From JAICXG01 sp963801255 (GTDB taxonomy: Bacteria; Verrucomicrobiota; Verrucomicrobiia; Chthoniobacterales; UBA10450), in assembly GCA_963801255.1 (NCBI GenBank), contig CAWDEC010000007.1, positions 186,001-250,000 on the forward strand: a stretch of 64,000 bases of DNA. Direction: 5' to 3'. Numbering within the stretch: position 1 is the stretch's first letter; each line of letters starts with the position of its first letter. Positions 36,923 to 45,567 of this stretch are shown in pieces. The notes beneath the pieces are model-generated. The model saw only the letters and a list, made by a program, of their open reading frames with translations. It made no database searches and was not told the DNA's origin. The position numbers and the translations under genes were made by a program.

Positions 36923-38253
36923 GCTGGAATGCTGGCCACTCGCCAGCATTCAATGAAGCCGGGTGCGAAATCGCCCGGCCGTTCGTCGATCCAACGCGCA
37001 ATTGTTTCAGGCGCGAAAAATTGCACCGCGTCGATTTCAGAAGGCGCCGGCACAAAGGGACCTTCGTGTTCCCCTTTATAGAGCCAGATAAATTCCTGGC
37101 CAGTCCGCTGTGAGGCGGGAATTTTTCCGACGGGCGCCAGTCCGGTTGTTACTCCAAGTTCCTCGCGCAACTCACGCTCTGCGGTCGCATCGTATCCTTC
37201 CCCGGCGCCGACGTGGCCAGCTGCACTCGAATCCCACAGCTCCGGATGTCGATCTTTCCAAGACGAGCGTTTTTGCAAAAGCAATTCACCTTTGCGGTTG
37301 AAAATGAAAATGTGCACAGCCCGATGAAGAAAGTTATTCCCATGCACTTCGCGGCGCGACGCAACGCCAGTTATAGAATCGTTTTCATCGACTACCACAA
37401 ACTCTTCCGCCGCGTCGTTGCCGGCCATCTGCGTCGCCGGAGGTTGAACAAATCTGGTCAGCGCTATCCACTGCTCGAGCGACAACTCTTCCGCGCGGGC
37501 CTGTGATGAAACACCGATTTCCCGGGCAGCACTTGGCCAGTCTTCAACCTTTTCGCGCAATAACTTTCCAACCTGTTTTCTTCGCTGCGAAAAACCACGC
37601 CGGAGAAGAGAAAGAAACAACGCGCGATCGTAAAACGGAAACTCGTTAGGCAAACGCGGAGTCAATCGGACTAGCGACGATTCTACCTCGGGTTGCGGTA
37701 AAAAGACGCTCGCCGGAATAGTACGTAGATATTCCACGCAATACTGCGATTGCACGACAAGACTAAGAATTCCGTAATCCTTGGAACGGGGATGTGCCGA
37801 GAGGCGGCGCGCAGTTTCCATTTGTAACATCAACAACGCCATTGTGATCGGAGTTGGAACTTCGAGAAATCGAAACAGAATTTCGGTTGAGATGTAATAA
37901 GGAAGATTGCCCATCAGCTTGATGGGACCGCGAGGAAACAGTCGTCGCACCTCGAAATCGAGCGCGTCGCCGTGGATGACTTCGAAAGAACGACCCGCGA
38001 ATTGCTGTCGAAGGAAATCAACCAGCCGTCGGTCTTTCTCGATCGCTAAAATCTGCGCACCGGAATTAAGCGCAGGCTCAGTGATCGCACCCAGGCCAGG
38101 GCCAATTTCGAGCACAAAATCGCCCGAAGAAATGTTCGCCTGCCGGACAATCCATCCCGCGAGGTTCTGATCGTGCAGAAAGTTTTGCCCGAGCGTTTTT
38201 ACGGGCACAACGCGAATGTCGCGCAAGACATCGCGGATCTCGGAAAGCTTCAT
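36919..38253 (-). CDS. rsmA: RsmA (KsgA) 16S rRNA dimethyltransferase fused to a Nudix hydrolase
   Basis: A 444-residue fusion from ATG 38251-38253 (MKLSEIRDVL). Residues 1-270 are RsmA, which dimethylates two adenines of 16S rRNA helix 45 in late 30S assembly: LGQNFLHDQN (21-30), EIGPGLG (49-55), NLPYY (116-120). Residues 280-440 are a Nudix domain of the YfcD/IDI-like type with a perfect Nudix box at 346-368 (G346, E352, R360-E361, E364-E365). There is no stop or frame change between them. An AT-rich palindrome lies upstream at 38299-38322. Confidence 0.92.
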   Translation of the reverse strand: MKLSEIRDVLRDIRVVPVKTLGQNFLHDQNLAGWIVRQANISSGDFVLEIGPGLGAITEPALNSGAQILAIEKDRRLVDFLRQQFAGRSFEVIHGDALDFEVRRLFPRGPIKLMGNLPYYISTEILFRFLEVPTPITMALLMLQMETARRLSAHPRSKDYGILSLVVQSQYCVEYLRTIPASVFLPQPEVESSLVRLTPRLPNEFPFYDRALFLSLLRRGFSQRRKQVGKLLREKVEDWPSAAREIGVSSQARAEELSLEQWIALTRFVQPPATQMAGNDAAEEFVVVDENDSITGVASRREVHGNNFLHRAVHIFIFNRKGELLLQKRSSWKDRHPELWDSSAAGHVGAGEGYDATAERELREELGVTTGLAPVGKIPASQRTGQEFIWLYKGEHEGPFVPAPSEIDAVQFFAPETIARWIDERPGDFAPGFIECWRVASIPA

Positions 38254-38298
38254 CGGTTGCAAATAACGACGCGCGAAGAAACGACTTGGCGAGCCGGA

Positions 38299-38351
38299 TT
38301 GTTCACAAAATTGTGTGAACAAAATGCACCGAAATAGGAAATTTATTCACA
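38299..38351. promoter_or_regulatory. AT-rich palindrome with DnaA-box-like 9-mers
   Basis: TTGTTCACA (38299-38307) and its complement TGTGAACAA (38314-38322) form a 24-bp near-palindrome with one mismatched position pair, 46 bases upstream of rsmA. TTATTCACA follows at 38343-38351, a match to the DnaA consensus TTWTNCACA. The region is clearly more AT-rich than its surroundings. It may be a repressor operator or a small DnaA-binding cluster. Confidence 0.5.
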
Positions 38352-38435
38352 AGTTATTCGACCGACCATACTGACCATAAGATGGCCTTTGCCAGCGCTC
38401 CCCTGCGGCGCTTCCAATCATCGCTGCTCGGATGA

Positions 38436-39535
38436 TCAGCGGCGGGAATCGGAAAGCGCCTTCGGTTTCTTGCCCGGAATGGCGAAGCGTTTCTTTTTGC
38501 CTTCCACGAAAGCCCGGCGAGCGTCGCGCAGGCTGGCGCCTTCGATGAAATAGACCATCGCGGCGTGACCAATCGCAAAGGTGCCGGCACCCGCTACCAT
38601 CCCGCAGACGACATTCCCCCACCCTGGAAAAAACTTTAGCGCAGCGCGCGTGCCTTCGCGCAAAATCATCCCGATGCCGACATTCGCGCCGAGCGCGCCG
38701 ACAAATTCCGTGGCCGCGCGCAGGCTGCGTTCGCGACCGCTGATGTGCATAATTCCAGCGACCATGACCAACTGCAGCGTGGTGAGAATGGGTAAATCAG
38801 CGAGCGGAATCGGCTGCGCGCCCACGGCGGCGCAGATCGCGCTGGTCGATTTCACGAGCAGCTCGGCGATCTCTGCCTGGGCGTGGATGTCGCCGCCACT
38901 GCGGACTAATTCGACTCGAGCTTCGTTAGGCAGTTCGCGCGCCAGCGCGCGCCGCAGACTTGCGCCTAACGAATAGACCCCGCTGAAGCTGGCCCGGATG
39001 GCGGGCTTGTCCGTTTCCTCTTTGAGAACAGACTGTGCCTCCGCAGTTTGCACCTCAATCAACTTGGCGCCGATCGCGCCGCCACCATTCCCGCCAAGTA
39101 GTTTTTCCAGGCGCTCTATTTCCTTGCGTGATGCGACTTTTGCGCCCCGCTCCGCGGGGAGAAAAAGAACACATCGGCTGGCCGGGTTGTTAATTCTCCA
39201 CGCACAAGGTCGAGTGCATCCGCATCCGCTCCCCGGGCATCAAGTATCTCGATCGACCCGTGTTGACCGAGTGCTACGCTTTGCCAACGATAAAGTCCGG
39301 TCAGGGTTTCGCGCGAAGGGGACTCGTTCTTCTCCGGCATAAAAATGTGCGCGACGAATTCGAGCAGCGGCATCGGATGCGAACCGGTGAGAACGAAGCG
39401 CGGTGGGCGCTGTTGCAGAAAAAGCTCCTTTAACGGGGTCAGTTCGCTCAAGACTGGCTTGCGGATTGAGTCCGGCAGTTTGCCGACAAATCCTTCGAGG
39501 CGTTCGACAATGTGGAGGAGGGCGGAATTGTTCAT
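38436..39535 (-). CDS. DUF697 (YcjF-like) protein with degenerate GTPase-like domain, frameshifted
   Basis: The N half (from ATG 39533-39535, MNNSALLHIVERLEGF) has a nucleotide-binding-like strand VLTGSHPMPLLEF but no GKS/T P-loop. It runs to PADVFFF. The C half, in another frame, continues LPAERGAKVASRKEIERL and then the DUF697 domain with PIPLADLPILTTLQLVMVAGI and membrane-like helices. Adding one base to the five-A run at 39162-39166 joins them into one protein of about 366 residues. The function of the family is unknown. Confidence 0.7.
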
Positions 39536-39676
39536 TCTGCAGCGATCATTTCCGTGCAAGATGAATCGAAGAGGTGAGATTTGCGAATTTCGGCAATTGG
39601 CCTGCATGTTGGAAAGAGGAGGCACTTCGTGCTAGGGAATGCGCCCTGGGAATGTTTGCCTAACGACTAACGATTC

Positions 39677-40996
39677 ATGTTTTCCCAACTTGGTGACAAA
39701 CTGCAGGATATCTTTAAGGACCTGCGCGGGCATGGCACGATCAGTGAGGCGAACGTCAGCGAAGCCATGCGTCAGGTGCGGCTCGCCTTGCTCGAGGCGG
39801 ATGTCGATTACCAGGTCGCGAAGAATTTTGTCGCCAGGGTAAAAGAAAAAGCACTCGGCGAAGAAGTGCTGCGCAGCGTTACCCCGGGACAGCAAATCGT
39901 AAAAATTTTCCACGACGAGCTGGCTGCGCTTCTCGGGGGTGACGCCGAGCCTCTCAATCTTGCCAAGCCGGCGCGCATTCTCATGGTCGGCTTGAACGGC
40001 GCGGGAAAAACAACTTCCTCGGCCAAGTTGGCCAACTATCTCAGGAAACAAGGCCGCCTACCCCTCCTTATCGCTTCTGACTTACAGCGGCCGGCAGCCA
40101 TCGAGCAACTGGCAACGTTAGGCAAACAAGTTGGCGTCCCGGTTTACACTCCGCTATCCGACGAAAAGGATGTGAGACGTTCGGCGGCTGCCAGTCTGGA
40201 ATGGGCGGCGCAGCAGAATGGCAATGTCCAGATTTTCGATACCGCCGGTCGCCAGGAAATCGACACCGCGTTGATTGAGGAAATCAAGCGGCTGAAGGAA
40301 TTTCTCCAGCCCCAGGAAGTCCTGCTGGTGGCCGATGCCGCCACGGGTCAGCAGGCAGTAAGCGTCGCAACACATTTCCACGAAGCTCTTGGAATTACGG
40401 GCATTGTCCTGACGAAACTCGATGGCGACGCGCGCGGCGGCGCAGCGCTTTCCATGCGCGAAGTCACGCAGCGTCCGATCAAGTTTGCTGGCGTCGGCGA
40501 GAAGCTGGATCAATTCGAGGCGTTCGTACCCGATCGCATGGCGGGCCGCATTCTGGGCATGGGCGATATTGTCGGCCTGGTCGAAAAAGCCGCCGAGGCG
40601 ATCGACGAAGAAGAAGCCGCGCGGATGGAGGAGAAGCTCCGGACGGCGTCGTTCGATTTCAATGATTTCCTCGCCCAATTCAAAATGATGCGAAAACTCG
40701 GGCCGCTCGAAAGCATCATCGGGATGTTGCCGGGCGCGAGTAATCTCAAAGGCATGAACATTGACGAAAAACAGCTCAAGCGAACAGAAGCGATTGTTCT
40801 TTCGATGACGAACGAAGAACGCAAACGTCCCGACATTCTGAACGCGCGCCGGAGGCAGCGAATCGCCCGCGGGAGCGGGAGTAGCGTAACGGAGGTGAAC
40901 GATCTGCTGCAGCGTTTCAACCAGATGCGCAAGCTGATGAAGAACGCGGGCAAGATGAAGCGAATGATGGCCCGTATGTCGCGCGCAAAGACCTGA
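39677..40996 (+). CDS. ffh: Signal recognition particle protein Ffh
   Basis: SRP54-type GTPase that binds signal peptides and 4.5S RNA and pairs with FtsY. Its 439 residues contain the N domain (MFSQLGDKLQDIFKDLRGHG), the P-loop GLNGAGKTTSSAKLA, the DLQRPAAIEQL and DTAGRQEID motifs, TKLDGDARGGAALS, and the Met-rich M domain near the C terminus (MRKLMKNAGKMKRMMARM). It precedes rpsP by 80 bases on the same strand. An exact motif copy lies 10 bases before its start codon. Confidence 0.97.
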   Translation: MFSQLGDKLQDIFKDLRGHGTISEANVSEAMRQVRLALLEADVDYQVAKNFVARVKEKALGEEVLRSVTPGQQIVKIFHDELAALLGGDAEPLNLAKPARILMVGLNGAGKTTSSAKLANYLRKQGRLPLLIASDLQRPAAIEQLATLGKQVGVPVYTPLSDEKDVRRSAAASLEWAAQQNGNVQIFDTAGRQEIDTALIEEIKRLKEFLQPQEVLLVADAATGQQAVSVATHFHEALGITGIVLTKLDGDARGGAALSMREVTQRPIKFAGVGEKLDQFEAFVPDRMAGRILGMGDIVGLVEKAAEAIDEEEAARMEEKLRTASFDFNDFLAQFKMMRKLGPLESIIGMLPGASNLKGMNIDEKQLKRTEAIVLSMTNEERKRPDILNARRRQRIARGSGSSVTEVNDLLQRFNQMRKLMKNAGKMKRMMARMSRAKT

Positions 40997-41076
40997 CTTG
41001 CGATTCTCCCGAAATGCGCGATTCGTTCCATCCCTCGAAACTCGCAGACCTCCCGACAAACACTCGATTTTGCAGT

Positions 41077-41370
41077 ATGGCCGTTTCAATTAGACTACGC
41101 AGGGAAGGGACGAAGAATCGCCCCTATTATAAAATCGTCGTGGCGGACAGTCGCAGTCCGCGCGATGGAAAATTTATCGAGATTATCGGCACCTACGACC
41201 CGAAGCTGAAATCCGATAATAGCAGCTTGAAGATCGATCGCGCCGAACATTGGCTGGCGCGAGGAGCTCAGCCATCCGATACGGTGCGGAGTTTATTGAA
41301 GAAGAATCGTGCCCGCGCCGCCGCAGCGCCAACCGCCAAAGATGTTTCGGCGGAATCGCAAGTGGCATAA
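41077..41370 (+). CDS. rpsP: 30S ribosomal protein S16
   Basis: S16 of about 97 residues, from ATG 41077 (MAVSIRLRREGTKNRPYYKI), the standard S16 N terminus. The in-frame codons upstream are not conserved. Further marks are VVADSRSPRDGKFIEIIGTYDP and the helix AEHWLARGAQPSDTVRSLL. The short C-terminal tail is Ala-rich. The ffh-rpsP order is common, but the usual followers (KH protein, rimM, trmD, rplS) are absent; a KH gene appears 4 kb away. Confidence 0.97.
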   Translation: MAVSIRLRREGTKNRPYYKIVVADSRSPRDGKFIEIIGTYDPKLKSDNSSLKIDRAEHWLARGAQPSDTVRSLLKKNRARAAAAPTAKDVSAESQVA

Positions 41371-41395
41371 GCAAACCTCTTAAGGCGATTCCCTG

Positions 41396-41419
41396 GCGGG
41401 ATACCCCGCTTCATTTTTT
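41396..41419 (+). terminator. Probable terminator after rpsP
   Basis: GCGGG (41396-41400) and CCCGC (41405-41409) form a short stem around ATAC, followed by TTCATTTTTT. The position, 26 bases after the rpsP stop and before a convergent operon, fits termination of the ffh-rpsP unit. Confidence 0.65.
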
Positions 41420-41508
41420 CCTGACCTCGCGGAAGGTATCTGGGTTGCTATCGCAACCTTCTGCCACTGCAGCCCGCTAAACGAATCGCGACGAGTGGCG
41501 TTCCGCCC

Positions 41509-42480
41509 TCATCGCTTCCTCTTTTGTGACGGTGTCGGCGTCGGTTCCACCACCTGCTCCCCGGGATACTTTTTCGTTGAGGGCCAGATTAAGCGCCACG
41601 GCTGAGCACGTAACGTGGCACTGAGGTCTTTTGTGTTGCTGATCGTTTTTTGCAGCTCAGGTCCCATCCGGCCGATGGTGGTATCCAGTTTCTCGGAAGC
41701 ATTGCGGAAATTCGAGAGAGTGACTGCAATATTGTCGTTGCGCGTCAGTTGATCGCTCAGGCTTTCGATGTGAGCGAGCGACTTTGAGAGATCGCTGTCG
41801 GGTTCGGTCAGCTTATTGAGATGTTCGGTGAAAATTTTGAACTGCAAGAGTCCGAGAGTCAGTGGGGCATCATCATCTGTGATTTGGCTCAGGTTGGCCA
41901 CGGTACTTTGCAATTCCTTTAATGTCGCGGTCGCCTCGGTCGCAACCGGTTGCACGATGCCGAGCAGTTTGGAAATCGCCTCGGAAAAATCGGCCACCCG
42001 ATTGCCGACAAAAACCTGCCCGGCCTGGGCGCGCTGCGCATGATCATTGCCTTCGGAAATGTCGATCGCCGTTTCGCCTAACAAACCGAGCGTCAATAGC
42101 CTGATATTGCAGTTTTTGTAAATCAGCGCGGTGCGATCAACTTCGATGTCGATTCGGGCTTCTATTCGCGGCAAAACATTTGGCGCGCCAGGAGCCGGAC
42201 TTATCGTGACCGTTCCGAGATTTCCGGCCGCTTCAAAAGCGTGAGCTACCTCCTCGCGGGAAACGGGCGAATTCAGCGATTTCACCTGGCCAATCTTGCG
42301 GCCGGCAAGCAGAACCGGCGCACCCAGGTTGATACCGGCGGCGTTATCAAAATAAAGCCGGTAAATGACCAGAGGACGAAAAAGCCCCGGCGCACCCAGC
42401 ATGATGAGAATAAATGTCAGGACAGCCAGCGTGCTCAATACGAGCAGGCCGGTCATGATCTCATTTCGTCGCAACTGCAT
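41509..42480 (-). CDS. mlaD: MlaD-type MCE protein of a lipid ABC transporter
   Basis: A 323-residue protein with an N-terminal membrane anchor (MTGLLVLSTLAVLTFILIML) and one MCE domain, NAAGINLGAPVLLAGRKIGQV. Long helical segments follow (ATATLKELQSTVANLSQI; LAHIESLSDQLTRNDNIAV) and likely form the periplasmic needle or ring. MCE proteins carry phospholipids between the inner and outer membranes. The start overlaps the ATPase gene by 20 bases; the gene order permease-ATPase-MCE is typical of Mla. Confidence 0.92.
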   Translation of the reverse strand: MQLRRNEIMTGLLVLSTLAVLTFILIMLGAPGLFRPLVIYRLYFDNAAGINLGAPVLLAGRKIGQVKSLNSPVSREEVAHAFEAAGNLGTVTISPAPGAPNVLPRIEARIDIEVDRTALIYKNCNIRLLTLGLLGETAIDISEGNDHAQRAQAGQVFVGNRVADFSEAISKLLGIVQPVATEATATLKELQSTVANLSQITDDDAPLTLGLLQFKIFTEHLNKLTEPDSDLSKSLAHIESLSDQLTRNDNIAVTLSNFRNASEKLDTTIGRMGPELQKTISNTKDLSATLRAQPWRLIWPSTKKYPGEQVVEPTPTPSQKRKR

Positions 42481-43252
42481 CTTTGCTTCCTTCCAGGATA
42501 GGACCTTCGGTGCTGCCGCTCAGGAATTGCCGCACGACCGGATGATCCGATTTCTTAAACTCTTCCGGGGGGGCGTCGGCAATCACCTCGCCGTGATAGA
42601 GCATAGCCATTCGTGTGCCGATGCGAAATGCACTATCCATTTCGTGCGTCACGATAATCGAAGTGACCTTCGAACTTTCCGTCAGACTGATGATCAACTC
42701 GTCGATTACCGAGCTGATGACCGGGTCGAGGCCGGCGGAGGGTTCGTCGAAAAGAATCAACTCCGGATCCATCACTAAAGCGCGCGCCAGGCTAACGCGT
42801 TTGCGCATGCCACCGCTTAACTCCGATGGGATTTGCAATTTCGCCTCCGACATGCCGACTAACTCCAGCTTTTCGTCCACGATCTTATCAATCTCCGCCG
42901 GGCTTTTGCGGGTCAATTCTTCCAGCGGCAGGGCTACGTTATCGCGCACATTGCGCGAGCTGAGGAGCGCGGAGTATTGGTAAACCATTCCGATCTGCGT
43001 GCGCACGTGTTGCAGCTTGCGGCGTTTGAGGCGGCCAATCTCAAATTTTTTGAAGAAAATTTCGCCGCTCGTCGGTTGAAGAATGCCGAGAATCAAACGC
43101 AGGATAGTGCTTTTGCCGCTGCCGCTCTGGCCCATGATCACCAGCCGATCGAGCGGTTCGACTTTCAGCGAAACACCGTTGAGCACTTTCTTGGTTGGAA
43201 ACTCGAGCACGACATCACGCAGCTCGACGACGTGGTTAGACGGCTCGCTCAC
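42461..43252 (-). CDS. mlaF: Mla-type ABC transporter ATPase
   Basis: A 263-residue ABC ATPase powering phospholipid transport. Motifs: Walker A GQSGSGKSTILRL, the Q-loop MVYQYSALLSS characteristic of MlaF/Ttg2A, signature ELSGGMRKRVSLARAL, Walker B LILFDEPSAGLDP, and the switch His in IIVTHEMDSAF. It is coupled to the permease gene upstream (ATGA) and overlaps mlaD downstream, forming a tight three-gene unit. Confidence 0.95.
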   Translation of the reverse strand: MSEPSNHVVELRDVVLEFPTKKVLNGVSLKVEPLDRLVIMGQSGSGKSTILRLILGILQPTSGEIFFKKFEIGRLKRRKLQHVRTQIGMVYQYSALLSSRNVRDNVALPLEELTRKSPAEIDKIVDEKLELVGMSEAKLQIPSELSGGMRKRVSLARALVMDPELILFDEPSAGLDPVISSVIDELIISLTESSKVTSIIVTHEMDSAFRIGTRMAMLYHGEVIADAPPEEFKKSDHPVVRQFLSGSTEGPILEGSKDAVATK

Positions 43253-44097
43253 GGGAAAAAGACGATGTAGACGATATTAAAGAGCGTGTCGAAGCCGATT
43301 ACAGTCGTGATCGCCGTCACAACACTCGAGGTGGTCGAAGTGCCGACGCCGGCCGCGCCGCCTGTAACGGTCAACCCGCGATAACAGGCGATGGCGCCGA
43401 TCAACAGTCCAAACAGAAAACTCTTCAGGATGCCGGTGACGATATCGCGCATGAGCAGGCTGTGCAGAACGAGGTCCTGGAAATACACGAACGCTATGCT
43501 GAAATACGCACGAGAAATCATGGCGGTTGCAAGAATCGCCGCCACGCTCGAGATCACACTCAGGCAAGGCATGAGGGCAAAAAGGGCGAGCATCCGCGGC
43601 GCCACTAGAAATCGCAGCGGACCGATCCCCATCGCCTCGATCGCCTCGACTTCTTCCGAGACCTGCATCGTGCCAAGCTCGGCGGTAAACGATGCGCCAA
43701 TCCGAGCCGCCAGCATGATTCCGGTGAGCAGCGGTCCTAATTCCCGCGTGAACGCAATCGCCACCAAGCCCGGCACCAGCCGTTCCGTCCCAAAGCGCTG
43801 TAACTGATAACCCGTCAGCAGCGCCATCGTGAGACCCAAAAAAAACGAAACCATTGCCACCAGCGGCACCGAGCCAACGCCAGCCCGTTCGGTGTATCGG
43901 AAAAAACTCGAAGCTCGAAACGGTGCCCGCCCTCGTCGAATGCGGTCGAGCGTTTCGGCGAGCGTGTTAATAATGAACCAAAACATGCTCCCGATCTCGA
44001 TGATCGCGGCCCGGCTCTTTTCGCCCACGTCCGCCACGACCACGACAGGCGCCGTAACAAGGCTTTCGCCATGCGGTGGATGGATTTGATTGGGCAT
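43249..44097 (-). CDS. mlaE: MlaE-type ABC transporter permease
   Basis: A 282-residue MlaE/YrbE permease with five or six membrane helices. Family segments are VAMVSFFLGLTMALLTGYQL, ELGPLLTGIMLAARIGASFTAELG, VSEEVEAIEAMGIGPLRFLVAPR, and GLLIGAIACYRGLTVTGGAAGVG near the end. It is the first gene of the mla unit, which runs on the minus strand and is divergent from the asparaginase-type gene. Confidence 0.95.
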   Translation of the reverse strand: MPNQIHPPHGESLVTAPVVVVADVGEKSRAAIIEIGSMFWFIINTLAETLDRIRRGRAPFRASSFFRYTERAGVGSVPLVAMVSFFLGLTMALLTGYQLQRFGTERLVPGLVAIAFTRELGPLLTGIMLAARIGASFTAELGTMQVSEEVEAIEAMGIGPLRFLVAPRMLALFALMPCLSVISSVAAILATAMISRAYFSIAFVYFQDLVLHSLLMRDIVTGILKSFLFGLLIGAIACYRGLTVTGGAAGVGTSTTSSVVTAITTVIGFDTLFNIVYIVFFP

Positions 44098-44201
44098 ACG
44101 TGTGCGGGGAGCAACGCAAGTTGCCTTACATCAAGAGAGCGGCAAGTTTCCCGCTTCAAGCACCGCATTCCATAATCGCTCGACGCAAGGCGCTTCTCAC
44201 T

Positions 44202-45191
44202 ATGCTTCGATTCTCTCTCGCTCTCTGCTTTGTCATTTTCTCACTTGTCGGAGATGGCGCGGCGCAGGAAAAGAACGCCGCAATGAAATTCGTCCTCGTT
44301 GTTCACGGCGGAGCCGGCACCATTGATCGCGCGGAGATGACGGCGGAGAACGAAGCGGCTCACCGCGACGGAATTGCCCACGCCCTCAAGGACGGTTACG
44401 AAGTGCTGGCGCGCGGCGGCTCGAGTCTCGATGCCGTCGAAGCAGCGGTGCGGAAATTAGAGGACAATCCGCTTTTCAACGCCGGCAAAGGCGCCGTCTT
44501 CACGCACGAAGGAACAAACGAACTCGATGCCGCGATCATGGATGGGAAAACGCTTCGGGCCGGCGCGGTCGCCGGCGTAAAGCACATCCGGAATCCAATC
44601 AGTCTTGCGCGAATGGTGATGGAAAAATCGCCGCATGTTTTGTTCGCAGGCGTCGGGGCCGAAGATTTCGCAAAACGTATGGGAATGGGATTGGTCGACG
44701 AGAAATATTTCTACACGGAAGAACGCTGGCAGGCTTTGCAAAAACTGAAGGAATCTCCTGCACCAGCGCTCGACCGGGATAAACACGGCACCGTTGGGGC
44801 AGTCGCGCTGGATCAGGCGGGCGATCTGGCGGCGGCGACTTCCACCGGGGGAGTGACGAACAAGCTTCCCGGTCGTGTCGGCGATTCACCCATCATTGGC
44901 GCCGGCACTTACGCAAACAACCAAACGTGCGCTGTTTCCTGCACGGGCGATGGCGAGTATTTCATTCGCACCGCAGTGGCACATACTGTCTCTGACCTGA
45001 TGGAATACAAAGGTGTTTCCGTGCAAGACGCAGCGAAAATGGCGTTGCAAAAGGCGAAAGATCTTGGCGGCAGCGGCGGACTAATCGCGATGGACAAGGC
45101 GGGCCATTTTGCCATGCCGTTTAATACGTCCGGGATGTATCGCGGCTCGGTGGACTCTGAGGGAAAAATCGCCGTCGAGATTTACCGTTGA
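44202..45191 (+). CDS. Isoaspartyl peptidase / L-asparaginase (Ntn hydrolase), exported
   Basis: A protein of about 329 residues from ATG 44202. Its start (MLRFSLALCFVIFSLVGDGAAQ) is a signal peptide, so the enzyme acts in the periplasm. It is a type 2 asparaginase that self-cleaves before the Thr of DKHGTVGAVALD to expose the nucleophile. Further motifs are VVHGGAGTI, GKGAVFTHEGTNELDAAIMDG, SLARMVMEKSPHVLF and GRVGDSPIIGAGTYA. Likely roles are the release of Asp/Asn or breakdown of isoaspartyl dipeptides. Confidence 0.92.
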   Translation: MLRFSLALCFVIFSLVGDGAAQEKNAAMKFVLVVHGGAGTIDRAEMTAENEAAHRDGIAHALKDGYEVLARGGSSLDAVEAAVRKLEDNPLFNAGKGAVFTHEGTNELDAAIMDGKTLRAGAVAGVKHIRNPISLARMVMEKSPHVLFAGVGAEDFAKRMGMGLVDEKYFYTEERWQALQKLKESPAPALDRDKHGTVGAVALDQAGDLAAATSTGGVTNKLPGRVGDSPIIGAGTYANNQTCAVSCTGDGEYFIRTAVAHTVSDLMEYKGVSVQDAAKMALQKAKDLGGSGGLIAMDKAGHFAMPFNTSGMYRGSVDSEGKIAVEIYR

Positions 45192-45256
45192 AGTCAAAGC
45201 AATTGGAACTTCTCCGCCTCAACTTGCCAGCTTTCGCGTGCTGCAGGCTCGGCGCT

Positions 45257-45487
45257 TTATTCGACGATCTCGAGCGTGGCCTTTTGTCCGTGGCGCGCCG
45301 CGGCGCTGGCGAGCAGGGCGCGAATGGCGCGAATGGTTTGCCCGTTGCGCCCAATGACGCGGCCAACATCACTCTGTCGCATTTGGAGACGAAAAAGCGT
45401 GAAGCGGCCCTGGGGAATCTCTGAGAGAATAACTTCGTCGGGAAATTCGACCAGTTGCCTAACGATGAACTCGAGGAATTGCAGCAC
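45257..45487 (-). CDS. khpA: KH-domain RNA-binding protein (KhpA/YlqC-like)
   Basis: A 76-residue protein that is almost wholly one KH domain. The RNA-gripping loop is GRNG within DVGRVIGRNGQTIRAIRALL. The start MLQFLEFIVRQLVEFPDEV and C-terminal KATLEIVE match the KhpA/YlqC family, which binds RNA with KhpB in other bacteria. It is usually next to rpsP, but here it is separated by the mla and asparaginase genes. An exact motif copy is within it at 45457-45465. Confidence 0.88.
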   Translation of the reverse strand: MLQFLEFIVRQLVEFPDEVILSEIPQGRFTLFRLQMRQSDVGRVIGRNGQTIRAIRALLASAAARHGQKATLEIVE

Positions 45488-45567
45488 CCGCGCATCTTAT
45501 CGACGGAGCCGTCGATTGTCCATCGCAGCTGGCGATGAGCGCTGATCTCTGCTAGTTAGGCGCAGAG

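Noticed and set aside
40154..41089. 311-codon open frame antisense to ffh and rpsP
   Set aside because: Both sense genes are certain; the antisense product is low-complexity without known motifs.
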